From NCBI GenBank assembly GCA_040007095.1, contig JBDTVS010000135.1, positions 71,619-135,618 on the forward strand: 64,000 bases of DNA, written 5' to 3'. The translations under genes were made by a program, and so were the position numbers. Below the pieces are notes generated by a model. It saw only the letters and a program-made list of their open reading frames with translations, was not told the origin of the DNA and did not search any database. This document shows positions 43,815 through 53,200 of the stretch, piece by piece. The stretch's first letter is position 1. Each line of letters begins with the position of its first letter. This DNA is from JBDTVS01 sp040007095 (lineage in GTDB: Bacteria; Acidobacteriota; Vicinamibacteria; Vicinamibacterales; CAVVIG01).

Positions 43815-45218
43815 CTACGCCAGGGTGCGGCCTTTGGTGCGCGGTCCGAACACCGTGACGAGAATCGCGACCGTGGCCCAACAGGCCGCGATGTACACGA
43901 ACACGCTGGTATAGCCGTACGCGCCGAACAGATAGGCGACGATGAGCGGGCCGAGCGCGTTGCCGAGCCGTCCGATGCCGTAGGAAGTGCCGGTGCCGGT
44001 GTTGCGGGCCTCGGTGGGGAAGCATTCGGGCGTATAGGCATACAGCAGCGGCGCGAACACCTGCTGTCCCATCGCCACGAGAAAACCGAAGACGACGATC
44101 GTCCAGGTCTGAAAGCTCAGGCCGTAGATCATGCCGCAGGTTCCCACGGCAAGCGCGACGATCGCGATGAGCGACTTGCGTTCCCACCGGTCGGAGATGC
44201 TGGCCGCGATCCAGGCGCCCGGCACGGCGCCGATCTGCATGACCGACGCATGCTCCAATGAGCGCACGATCGAGAATCCGTGCTCGGTCAGCAGCGTCGG
44301 CACCCAGGAATTGAATCCATAGAAGCCGAGCGTCTGGGCGATCCAGATCGAGACGAACAGCGCCAGGCGCTTGAGCGATCCAGACGCAGCCAACGCGCCG
44401 AACCCGCCTCGAGGACCACGCAGGTAGGCCTGCGGAATCGTCGGAGCCGCGCCGAAAGACTCCGTCACCTCCGGCGTCATGCCGGCCTCTACGGCAGCGG
44501 CGGTCAGCGGAGGCAATGCGCCGGTCTCGCGTTCGACCTGCCGCTCGATTCGTGTGAGCACTTCGTCGGCACGGCCGGGGAGACCGTGGTGCTCGTACCA
44601 GCGCGGCGATTCTTCCAGGCGGTGAGCGAAGAACGGGAACAGCAGCGCCAGCGATCCCCAGACGAACACGGCGCGCCATCCCCACGGCGCGAGGGGAATG
44701 ACGAAGCGGGCGACGTAGGCCGTCGCGGGAATTCCGCAGAGGCCGATCGTCATGATCCAGGCCTGATACGTCCCACGCCGGCCCGCCGGAAACATCTCAC
44801 TGATGTAGGTGATGGCCACGACGGTCATGGCCGACAGGCCGACGCCGGTCAGGAGCCGGGCGGCCGCCAGACTCGTCACGTCCCAGGCGAAGGCGTTCAA
44901 CAGCGAACAGACCGAATACCAGGTCGTGGTGACGACGAGCGCGCGTTTGCGGCCCAGCCGATCGGACAGCCAGCCCGCGGTCGTGGCGCCGACGAACATG
45001 CCGACGAACGATGCGGACGTGATGCGGGCGATCGTGGTGAGCGACAGGTGCCACGCCTCTCGCACGGCCGGTGCGGCGAACCCGAAGCTGTTGAGGTCTC
45101 CGAGCTCGAAGAAGAAGATGTAGCCGAGCAACCACATCATGCGGCGATGAAACGACGCGATGGGCAGACGATCGAGCCGCGCCGCGACCGACGATCCGCC
45201 GACGGGAGTCATGTGCAT
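43815..45218 (-). CDS. MFS transporter, organic-acid type (tcuC-like position)
   Basis: 467 residues with twelve predicted helices. It has the MFS loop motif GWLSDRLGRKRALV between helices 2 and 3, RLLTGVGLSAMTVVAITYIS, the mid-loop RLEESPRWYEHHGLPGRADE of the sugar/organic-acid branch, and PECFPTEARNTGTGTSYGIG. It follows tcuA and tcuB on the same strand, the place held in Salmonella by the tricarballylate/citrate carrier TcuC, so an organic acid is the likely cargo. The gap to tcuB (86 bases) contains an R2 repeat. Orthology to TcuC is inferred from context only. Confidence 0.8.
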   Translation of the reverse strand: MHMTPVGGSSVAARLDRLPIASFHRRMMWLLGYIFFFELGDLNSFGFAAPAVREAWHLSLTTIARITSASFVGMFVGATTAGWLSDRLGRKRALVVTTTWYSVCSLLNAFAWDVTSLAAARLLTGVGLSAMTVVAITYISEMFPAGRRGTYQAWIMTIGLCGIPATAYVARFVIPLAPWGWRAVFVWGSLALLFPFFAHRLEESPRWYEHHGLPGRADEVLTRIERQVERETGALPPLTAAAVEAGMTPEVTESFGAAPTIPQAYLRGPRGGFGALAASGSLKRLALFVSIWIAQTLGFYGFNSWVPTLLTEHGFSIVRSLEHASVMQIGAVPGAWIAASISDRWERKSLIAIVALAVGTCGMIYGLSFQTWTIVVFGFLVAMGQQVFAPLLYAYTPECFPTEARNTGTGTSYGIGRLGNALGPLIVAYLFGAYGYTSVFVYIAACWATVAILVTVFGPRTKGRTLA

Positions 45219-45262
45219 GGGTGTGTGGGCCAGTCTTTAATTGATATCTCGCGGCAAGATGC

Positions 45263-45292
45263 AACCACGAAAACACGAAAACGCGAAGAAGA
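45263..45292. repeat. R2 dispersed repeat, CACGAAAACACGAA variant
   Basis: AACCACGAAAACACGAAAAC then GCGAAGAAGA, in the short gap between tcuB and the MFS gene. Confidence 0.7.
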
Positions 45293-45304
45293 ATTGATCA
45301 GCCA

Positions 45305-46426
45305 TCAGCGATGACCTGGTGCGGCCTGCCGTTCCTTCGCGAAGGTGACCAGCGCCGTCATCCGATGGATGCCGTGCACGAACTTTCCGTACGGCAGCAT
45401 GAGAAACAGCGCCAGCACGAATGCGAGGTGGCCGACGAGGAGCGCCGGCATCGCGGCGCTTCCCCGAAGCATCAGCAGCAGCAGCCCCGTGGCGCTCGTG
45501 AGAAAGAGCATGGCGATAAAGGAAATCTCGAGACCGCGTTGCGCCGGATCGCCGAGCGCGGGATCGCGGGACCCGCGCATCGCGAAGAGACCCGCCGGTC
45601 CGACCAGCAGCCCGATCCCACCGATGGTGCCGAGCGCGACCGGCAGGCTGGTGTACGCGTACGGCGCTCGCCAGCCGAAGATCAGGTGATAGGCCGCCGC
45701 GACGGTGGTCGACGCGAAGCACAGCGCGAAGCCATAGAACGTGCAGTGATGAAACCGCCGCCGCCATGGACCGCGCGATTCCTCGGCGTCGGTGCAGTCT
45801 TCGCCCGCTCCGTGCAGATGACGCAGCGTCAGCGCGTCGCCGAGCGCGACGCCAGCGGCGCGGACCGGCGTGTCCTGACCAGTGAGGAGCTGGCCCGTGG
45901 CGTGGACGTTTCGCGCGGCTGCCGGTCCGAGTCGCGCGGCGAACCGCACGCGCGCGACGACGATCGCGGCGACGGTAAACAGGGCCACGGCCGAGAAGAT
46001 GGCCACCATGACGTGATGGGGTACCACCTGATAGAAGTCGCCGCCGGCAGGGTCGCCCGCCAATGCCGCCGCCGCCGAGACGACGGCGAAGCCCACGACG
46101 AGCGTTGCCGCGGCGAGCGCTGGTTGGCGCGTGAAGGCGCCGCGCATCACGCTCGGCCAGCAGGACTCCTCGTACGACGCGAGGCGGACGACGGCGAGCG
46201 TGCGCGGCACGTTGATGCCGAACTCGTGCGGTGGTGCGTACTGGCAGGCGTACAGACATTCGCCGCAGTTGTGACAGAGGTTCGCGAGGTAGGCGAGGTC
46301 GCCCTTGGCAAAGGTTGGGCGGTCCTCCATGGCCTGAAACACCGGACAATACCCTTCGCAGTAGCGGCAGGCATTGCACACGGTCATGACGTGCTGGCCG
46401 TGGCGGACCAGATCATCCGGCAGCAT
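45305..46426 (-). CDS. tcuB: Tricarballylate utilisation Fe-S/membrane protein TcuB
   Basis: 373 residues. Two ferredoxin-like clusters lie at the N-terminus: CNACRYCEGYCP (Cys17, 20, 23, 27) and CHNCGECLYACQ (Cys51, 54, 57, 61). Several membrane helices with conserved His follow (VVPHHVMVAIFSAVALFTVA, HHCTFYGFALCFASTTVAAA, YGKFVHGIHRMTALV). TcuB re-oxidises the FADH2 of TcuA and passes electrons to the quinone pool. Its start overlaps the end of tcuA by 14 bases, confirming the pair. Whether the substrate is tricarballylate, citrate or another tricarboxylic acid is not certain. Confidence 0.85.
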   Translation of the reverse strand: MLPDDLVRHGQHVMTVCNACRYCEGYCPVFQAMEDRPTFAKGDLAYLANLCHNCGECLYACQYAPPHEFGINVPRTLAVVRLASYEESCWPSVMRGAFTRQPALAAATLVVGFAVVSAAAALAGDPAGGDFYQVVPHHVMVAIFSAVALFTVAAIVVARVRFAARLGPAAARNVHATGQLLTGQDTPVRAAGVALGDALTLRHLHGAGEDCTDAEESRGPWRRRFHHCTFYGFALCFASTTVAAAYHLIFGWRAPYAYTSLPVALGTIGGIGLLVGPAGLFAMRGSRDPALGDPAQRGLEISFIAMLFLTSATGLLLLMLRGSAAMPALLVGHLAFVLALFLMLPYGKFVHGIHRMTALVTFAKERQAAPGHR

Positions 46427-47870
46427 TCGACGCCTCTCTGCCCGCGATCTGGCCGAAGACCGTGCCGATCGTCATGCCGACGCCCGCGACGTAGCCCTTC
46501 CCGAGCACGTTGCCGGCCATGATCTCGCCGGCGGCGAAGATGTTCTCCGCGGGTCGTCCCCCGGTCATCAGCACGCGTGCGCGCTCGTCCACCTTCAATC
46601 CGAGATACGTGAACGTGATGCCCGGCCGCAGCGGGTAGCCCCAGAACGGGGGCGTGTCGATCGCCTGGGCCCAATGCGTCTTGTTCAAGGCGAGTCCGTC
46701 CGTGCGGCAGTCGTCCAGCACGCGCAGATCGAAGGCGCCGGGCCGCACGCCGCGGTTGAACGCCGTGACGGTGGCTTCGAGCGCGTCGGGCGACAGGCCA
46801 AGCAGCGAGGCGAGCTCGCGGATGGACGAGGCGGAGACCGGCGGAAATACCGACGGCATGAACGCGCCGCTGACCTTGGCGTCGACGATCGAGTACGCGA
46901 TCTGATCGGGTTGCTGCGCGACCAGACGTCCCCAGATGGCGTAGCGCTTCGGCCAGACATCCTCGCCCTCGTCGTAGAACCGGTCGCCGCGAGCGTTGAC
47001 GACAATCCCGAAGGGCAGGCAGTCGAGACGCGTCACGATGCCGCCGTCGAACTTCGGCGCGCGGGCGTCCACGGCCACCGCGTGGCACTGCGACGGGTCG
47101 CCGACCGGTTCTGCACCGCAGGCGAGCATCTGTTTCAGGACCGTGCCCCTGTTGTATGGCGTCCCGCGAATCACGAAGTTATCGGCCGCGCTGCCCCAGA
47201 TCTCCTTCAGCCACTCGAGATTCGACTCGAACCCACCCGAGGCGAGCACGACGGATCGGGCGTGCACGGTGGTCTCGCGGCCGGAGACGCTGACGGTCGC
47301 GCCGTTGAACCGGCCGTCGGCGACGTCGAGCGCGACCACGTCGGCGTCGTAGTGGACGCGCACGCCCCGTCGCTCGGCGGCCGCGTAGTAGCTGTTCATC
47401 AAGGCCTTGCCGCCGCCGAGAAAGAACGCGTTGGTTCGCCCCAGATGCAGCGTGCCCCGCAACGAGGGTTGAAGGCGTGCGCCGAAGCGTCGGAGCCAGG
47501 CGGGACACCCGGCGGAGGCGCGCACGACCAGGCGCGCGAGCGTCTCGTTGGTCTGCCCGCCGGTGACGCGCATGAGGTCGGCGATAAATTCTTCCTCCGA
47601 GTACGCGTCGGTGAGCACGTCGGTCGGCGCGTCGTGCATGCAGCGGAGGTTGCGGGTGTGGCGGCTGTTGCCGCCGCGAAGGTCTCTCGGTGCGGTCTCG
47701 AGCACGACGACCCGCGCGCCACGTTCGGCCGCCGCGAGAGCGGCACACAGTCCCGCGTTGCCGCCGCCGACGATGGCGACGTCGAAACGCTCGGAATCGA
47801 GAGAAGTCGTCGGCTGTGTTCTCACACTTTGAACGCTGAACTGTGAAATCTGAAGGCTGAAGTCTGCCAC
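46413..47870 (-). CDS. tcuA: FAD-dependent tricarballylate dehydrogenase TcuA
   Basis: 485 residues. The FAD fold begins FDVAIVGGGNAGLCAALAAA (from residue 29), followed by LETAPRDLRGGNSRHTRNLR, the fumarate-reductase-like domain (VVLASGGFESNLEWL, RGTPYNRGTVLKQML, GDRFYDEGEDVWPKRYAIWG), and the end FAAGEIMAGNVLGKGYVAGV. In Salmonella TcuA converts tricarballylate to cis-aconitate. It is coupled to tcuB by overlap. The first ~18 codons (ADFSLQISQFSVQSV) look like repeat-derived leader rather than enzyme, so the true start may be a later codon. Confidence 0.87.
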   Translation of the reverse strand: MADFSLQISQFSVQSVRTQPTTSLDSERFDVAIVGGGNAGLCAALAAAERGARVVVLETAPRDLRGGNSRHTRNLRCMHDAPTDVLTDAYSEEEFIADLMRVTGGQTNETLARLVVRASAGCPAWLRRFGARLQPSLRGTLHLGRTNAFFLGGGKALMNSYYAAAERRGVRVHYDADVVALDVADGRFNGATVSVSGRETTVHARSVVLASGGFESNLEWLKEIWGSAADNFVIRGTPYNRGTVLKQMLACGAEPVGDPSQCHAVAVDARAPKFDGGIVTRLDCLPFGIVVNARGDRFYDEGEDVWPKRYAIWGRLVAQQPDQIAYSIVDAKVSGAFMPSVFPPVSASSIRELASLLGLSPDALEATVTAFNRGVRPGAFDLRVLDDCRTDGLALNKTHWAQAIDTPPFWGYPLRPGITFTYLGLKVDERARVLMTGGRPAENIFAAGEIMAGNVLGKGYVAGVGMTIGTVFGQIAGREASNAAG

Positions 47871-47894
47871 ACCTGCAAGCGGCCAAGCCGCTGT

Positions 47895-48046
47895 GTCGGG
47901 GTTCGAACGAGCGCGAACATCGATCTCGCCAACGCGCTCAATACCAACGCCGTGCTGGTCCAGAACAAAACTTCGCGACCTGGCAGGTACCGCAGAACAT
48001 CGTGAACGCGCGTCTCCTCAAGATCGGCGTGCAGTTTGATCGCTAG
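47895..48046 (+). pseudogene. C-terminal remnant of a TonB-dependent receptor
   Basis: The plus strand reads RTSANIDLANALNTNAVLVQ then NKT in one frame and, after a one-base shift near 47971, FATWQVPQNIVNARLLKIGV and QFDR to the stop at 48044-48046. Together this matches the last ~50 residues of Oar-like receptors: a YNLLN-type strand, an asymmetric loop and the final IGVQFDF-type beta strand. Nothing upstream continues the protein, so about 95% of the gene is gone. Confidence 0.65.
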
Positions 48047-48072
48047 GGTGGCAGGACAGCTCCGCCAGCCAT

Positions 48073-48486
48073 TTACCGTCCGTCCCGTTCGGCGGCGTCC
48101 TTCGATCGCTCGACTTTCTTCAGCAGCCGCAACTTGTGCTCGGGCCCTCCGGGATCGCGCACGTACACCGTCTTCTTTTCGACGGCGAACATGACCTTCG
48201 CGCCGGTCGTCGCTTCGAACGAGCGCCGGCCGACCGAGACCGTGTCTTCCGCCTCGATGCGCATCTCGTCGTTCTCGATCACAAAGTGTCGCAGGTCGGC
48301 GAGCGCCCGCATCGCCGGCGTCGACCCGGGGCGTCCGAATCCGCTGGCTCCCGGCCCGAAGTCCACGACCCGCCGCTTGATGGTGATATCGCCCCAGGTG
48401 CCGGTTTGCCACGTGCGCGGCGCGGCGCCGGCGGCGGCCGCCATGGTGGCGATGAGGACGAGAGCGGCGATGGTTCGGGGCATCAT
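48073..48486 (-). CDS. Small exported protein of unknown function
   Basis: 137 residues from ATG 48486 (a second ATG follows immediately). Signal peptide TIAALVLIATMAAAAGAAP. The mature protein starts RTWQTGTWGDITIKRRVVDF and contains two short beta motifs: FVIENDEMRIEAEDTVSVGR and ATTGAKVMFAVEKKTVYVRD, ending in a basic charged tail. The pattern TGTWG...Y.I......I.......... is seen in many small acidobacterial exported proteins of unknown role. It is monocistronic, and divergent from the glycosyltransferase. Confidence 0.7.
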   Translation of the reverse strand: MMPRTIAALVLIATMAAAAGAAPRTWQTGTWGDITIKRRVVDFGPGASGFGRPGSTPAMRALADLRHFVIENDEMRIEAEDTVSVGRRSFEATTGAKVMFAVEKKTVYVRDPGGPEHKLRLLKKVERSKDAAERDGR

Positions 48487-48515
48487 GCCGCTATCCTTCG
48501 GTCGAGCCGCGTCGC

Positions 48516-48544
48516 CTGTCAAGGCCGCCGAATCGTGTTATAAA
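48516..48544 (+). promoter_or_regulatory. Candidate sigma-70 promoter for GT87 gene
   Basis: CTGTCA (48516-48521), 17 bases, TATAAA (48539-48544). Four of six and five of six consensus positions match. It lies about 120 bases upstream of the glycosyltransferase start. Confidence 0.35.
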
Positions 48545-48665
48545 CCCTTCGAATCTCGTCCCGTGGTGATCCGGTCGTTGATGTGAGGATGAGCCGTGCA
48601 GACTCGAGCCGCGAGTGACGCCCGACCAAGCCGCCCGACCATGACCAGATGACCGCACGACACCG

Positions 48666-50024
48666 ATGACCAGATTCACCAGACGCCTCCTGCTCGTCGC
48701 GGCGCTCGTGACGCTGGGCATCGCCGTCCAGCAGCACTATCGGGTCACGCTCAAGCTCCAGGATCCGCTCGGCGGACACATCAACGATTTCGACCGCTGG
48801 ATGCTCATGACGCCGGCGTTCGTGCAGGACCACGCCGACTACGTGAACGATCGGCTCCCGACCCCTCCGATCACGCTGTTGATCCTGGCCCCGTTCACCG
48901 CGCTTTCACGTCCCGCCGCGCAGTTCGTGTGGGTCTGCCTGAAGCTTCCGCTCGCCGGGCTGGTGTTCGCGCTCGCGCTCGCGATTGTTCGGCGGTGCGG
49001 CGTGCGACTGACGGCCGCGGCGACAGTTCTTGTCCTCGCCGGCTGGTGGCTGCCGGTGGTGCTGGACATGCAGGAAGGTCAGACGAACTTCGTCGCCCTG
49101 CTGCCGCTGATGGCCAGCTTGTACCTCGCGCAAGACGAGCGCCGCTGGACCGATGCGATCGCGGGCCTGCTCGTGGGCCTGGCGATCGCCGTCAAGGTGA
49201 CGCCGGCGATCTTCGCCGTGTACTTCCTGTGGAAGCGGCGGTGGACCGTCGCGGCGTTCGCGGTCGCGGGCGTGGCGATTTGGTCGCTCGTCGTGCCGGC
49301 CGCGATCTTCGGCTGGAGTCAGAATCTGCGCTGGTTGACCGCGTGGGCCCGGATCATGATCGTGCCCTACGTGACGCGCGGCACGGTGGTCTACGCGATG
49401 AGTCAGTCGTTCGGCAGCTTCGCGCTGCGTCTCTTCAGCGCGGTACCGGTGTTCGAGGCGAATCACGAGGGCGTGGTCCGCGCTCACTACATGAACCTGT
49501 TTGCGTTCAGCCCGGCGGCCGTGTTTCAGCTCGTTCGCGCGGTGATGGTCGGGGTGGCCATCTGCGGCCTGGTCTGGACGCGGCGGCGGCTCGACACGCT
49601 GCGATCGCCGCGATACCTGCTGGAAATCGGCGCGGTCGCGGCGTTCATGCTGTGGTTCTCCGAACGGACGTGGGTACACCACTATGTGAGCTTCATCCTC
49701 ACGCTCTGCGCCGCGGCCGCCATGCTGAGCGATCCGGCGCAATCGCCGCGCACGCATCGGATGACGCGGGCCGCCCTGATCGTGTTCGCGCTGGTGACAT
49801 TGTCGGCGTCTGAAGCCGGACGGATCTTCGGACCCGACGGCGTCGATTGGGCCAAGGGCGTCGGGGTGTTTCTGTGGCCGTCGGTGTTTGTCACCGTGGC
49901 TGCCACATGCCGGTGGGGGCCGCGTCGAGAAACGACGCCAGCAGTCGAGTTGCTACCTGTTTTCAGGTATCTGTCCTCGACCGCGATGCTGCCCCAGACT
50001 CCGCACATTGATGAGCAAACCTGA
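48666..50024 (+). CDS. GT87 (DUF2029) family membrane glycosyltransferase
   Basis: 452 residues with about ten hydrophobic helices. An early acidic loop (LGGHINDFDRWMLMTP, residues 36-51) matches the DFxxY-type catalytic Asp region of GT-C enzymes. LPTPPITLLILAPFTALSRP, DMQEGQTNFVALLPLMASLY and LLVGLAIAVKVTPAIFAVYF are typical of the polyprenyl-phosphomannose-dependent GT87 family (PimE relatives). It would transfer a sugar from a lipid carrier in or outside the inner membrane. Start ATG 48666 lies in the R6 repeat. Monocistronic. Confidence 0.82.
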   Translation: MTRFTRRLLLVAALVTLGIAVQQHYRVTLKLQDPLGGHINDFDRWMLMTPAFVQDHADYVNDRLPTPPITLLILAPFTALSRPAAQFVWVCLKLPLAGLVFALALAIVRRCGVRLTAAATVLVLAGWWLPVVLDMQEGQTNFVALLPLMASLYLAQDERRWTDAIAGLLVGLAIAVKVTPAIFAVYFLWKRRWTVAAFAVAGVAIWSLVVPAAIFGWSQNLRWLTAWARIMIVPYVTRGTVVYAMSQSFGSFALRLFSAVPVFEANHEGVVRAHYMNLFAFSPAAVFQLVRAVMVGVAICGLVWTRRRLDTLRSPRYLLEIGAVAAFMLWFSERTWVHHYVSFILTLCAAAAMLSDPAQSPRTHRMTRAALIVFALVTLSASEAGRIFGPDGVDWAKGVGVFLWPSVFVTVAATCRWGPRRETTPAVELLPVFRYLSSTAMLPQTPHIDEQT

Positions 50025-50128
50025 ACGACAGTGGGCAGTGGGCCGAGAGCCAGCCCTGCGGATGATCCAATTGTTTGGGGTTGCGTTCCTCGCGAGTTCT
50101 TTGCCGTTTTTTTGACGATGGTTTCCCG

Positions 50129-50157
50129 TTGACTTGACTGGTCGCGAGAGTTACAAA
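50129..50157 (+). promoter_or_regulatory. Candidate promoter for TonB-receptor gene
   Basis: TTGACT (50129-50134), 17 bases, TACAAA (50152-50157); about 95 bases before the receptor start. Five of six and four of six consensus matches. Confidence 0.4.
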
Positions 50158-50250
50158 GTGCGCTCGGGTGCCTCAATCTCAAACGAACCGCGAGAAATTG
50201 CGAACGGATTTCGAACCGCAGGGGATCGAACCGCAGAGGGAGATGTGTCT

Positions 50251-53200
50251 ATGTGTGGGTTGAAGTGGATCGTGTGGCTTGCCGTTGCGTGCGCGGTGCT
50301 GGCGCCGGCGGCGGCGCATGCCCAAGGTGCTGCGATTGCCGGCGTCGTCAGGGATACCTCTGGTGCGGTGCTTCCCGGCGTCAGCGTGGAAGCGGCCAGT
50401 CCGGTGTTGATTGAAAAGGTACGTGCGGCCGTCACCGATGGATCCGGGCAATACAAGATCATCAGTTTGCTGCCGGGCACCTACACCGTGACCTTCACGC
50501 TGCAGGGCTTCAGCACCGTGAAGCGTGAAGGCGTCGAGGTGACGGGCTCGACGACCGCGGCCATCAATGCCGACCTCAAAGTCGGCACGTTGTCTGAAAC
50601 GATTACCGTCACCGGCGAAACGCCGCTGGTCGACGTCCAGAGCGCATCGGTCCAGAAGGTCGTGACCAAGGAAGTGATCGACAACATTCCCACCGGACGC
50701 CTCGGCATCAACCTGGCGGCGCTCCAGCCCGGGATGATTCTTGGCGCGACGAGCGGCACGGGCGCGCTCGGAGGGAACGCGAATGCGGCGACCGCGCAGG
50801 ACGTGGGCGGCACCGCCGGCGATACGTTTACGGATCTCTCGATTCACGGCGGGAAAGCCAGCGAACAGCGTCAGACGATCGCCGGCCTGTCGGCGGCGAC
50901 GGTCATCCGCTTCGGCGAATCGCTCAGCTCGTCGCCGAGCTTCACGGCCATGCAGGAGATGTCGGTTGACAGCTCAGGCGCCGACGCGAGCCTCGCCGGC
51001 GGCGGCGTCCGAATGAACTACGTCCCGCGCGACGGCGGCAATACGTTCAAGGGCATCATGTTCTTCAGCGGCGCCAACGGCTCCATGCAGTCGTCCAACT
51101 ACACGACAATCGCCGACGATCCGGTCACCAGCCTTCAGGCCCGCGGCCTTAAGACGCAGCCGGGCGCGCTCAGCAAGGTCTACGACGTCAACCCCGGCTA
51201 CGGCGGCCCGGTCGTGAAGGACAAGCTGTGGTGGTTTGCCACGGCGCGGTGGACGCAGGCCGAGAACTACGTCACCCAGAACTACCCCAACAAGAATTTC
51301 ATCCCGGGCGTGACGCCGGCCACCTTGCTCAACAACACGACGTTGACCTATGCACCCGACGTGACCCAGCCGCTGCAGACGGCGTGGGGTGGCGGGGGCA
51401 GCTTCTGGGAACAGACGCTGCGTCTCTCGTGGCAGGCAACGCCGAAGAACAAGATCAGCGGCTACTACAACAACAAGAAGCGGGACCGCGGCTATTACTT
51501 TGGCGCGACGCCCTGGACGATCGCGAAGGAAGCGGCGCCCCACGGGTACTTCTTCCCGTTCTCGGATCAGTTGGTGCAGTGGTCCTCGCCTGTCAACAAC
51601 AGGCTCCTGCTCGAAGCCGGCATGTGGCACCACCAGGAAACCTGGGGGATGGACATCGCGCCGTTCACGGCAGTGGACCCCCTGGCGATAGGCGTCACGG
51701 ACAACAACCCGCAATCGTTGACGCCCGGCTACGTGCAGCTCGTCAACAACTACCGCGGTGTGGTCGGCGCGGCGTACACACCGAGCCACAACCCGAATAC
51801 GCGGACGAATTTCGCCGCGTCCTATGTGACCGGCTCCCACGCGTTCAAGACCGGCGTTGACCTGGCCTGGGCGGAACGGGGCGCCTGGACCGGCTCGATC
51901 GTCCCGTACAGCTACATTGTGAGCACGCTGGCCAGTAACGGCAAAGGGCTGGGCATTCCGGTGCCGACGACGCTGAACCTGCGCTCGGACGGTTGCAACG
52001 ACCCGCTTGCGAGGATCGTCAGCGGAAGCCTCACGAGGCCGGTCACCGCCTACAACTCGAGCATCGACTGCCCGACGTTTACCAACGGCAAGATAGACCA
52101 GGAGGGCGGCGTGTTCGTGCAGGACCGCTGGACGATGAACCGCGTCACGCTGAGCCTGGGTCTGCGCCTCGACTGGTTCTATGCCAGCCTGCCCTCGGTG
52201 CATCTCGGATCGTCGCTCCTGACGCCGAACCGCAACTATGATGTGCCGGCGTTCGACAGCGTGAAGAACAAGGACTGGACGCCAAAAATCGGCGCCGCGT
52301 GGGACGTGTTCGGCGACGGCAAGACGGCGCTCAAGATGAACCTGGCCAAGTACGTGCTCGGCCAGTCGCTGGTGGCGAGCAATCCCCTGATTGCTCTCAG
52401 CAGCTCCAACATCGTGCTGACGGCCACGAGGCCGTGGACCGACAACAACGGGAACTTCATCCCGGATTGCGACCTCACGAATGCAGGCGCGCAGGGTCCG
52501 ACGGCTGCCGGCTCTCTTCAACAAGTGGACACGTGCGGCACGGTGAACCCGCTCTTCTACAGCGGCGCGGCAAACTTTTCCGCCTTGGATCCCGCGACCG
52601 GACAAACTGTCGGTGCCGGGGACGATAACTCGCGATACGGATGGGGCAAGCGCCCGTACAGTTGGGAGTTCTCGCTGAGCGCTCAGCGCGAGCTCACCAA
52701 GGGCATCTCCGTGAACGGCGGCTATTTCCGCCGCTGGTTCGGCAACTTCCTGGTGACCGATAATCTCTCGGTCCAGGCGAGCGACTACAACGCCTACAGC
52801 ATCACGCCGAGCCTCATCCAGAATCCCGCGCCGGCGTCGTCTGGCGGCCTCAATCTTCCGAGCGACATCATCACGAGCGGGTTCTACAGTCCGACGGCGG
52901 CGGCCGCCGGTCGGGCCGCGAACAGCTTCGTGGGGTTGTCGGATCTGTTGTTCCCGGGCAGCAACGTGATCGATCACTGGAACGGCTTCGATCTCGGCGT
53001 CAACATGCGTTTGCCACACGGCGTCATCTTCCAGGGCGGCACCAGCACCGGCAGGCAGATCTACGACAACTGCGACATCGTCGATCCGGCCAACGCGGGC
53101 AAGTTCGGCAGCCGCTCGCCGCTGGTCGAATCCCTGATCACGGCCACGGCTACCAATCCCGTGAGCACGTGTCACGTGGAACAGGCCTGGCTGACGCAGT

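Noticed and set aside
50974..53175. 733-codon minus-strand frame inside TonB receptor A
   Set aside because: Same reason: the plus strand encodes a clear receptor, and the antisense translation is low-complexity and charged.
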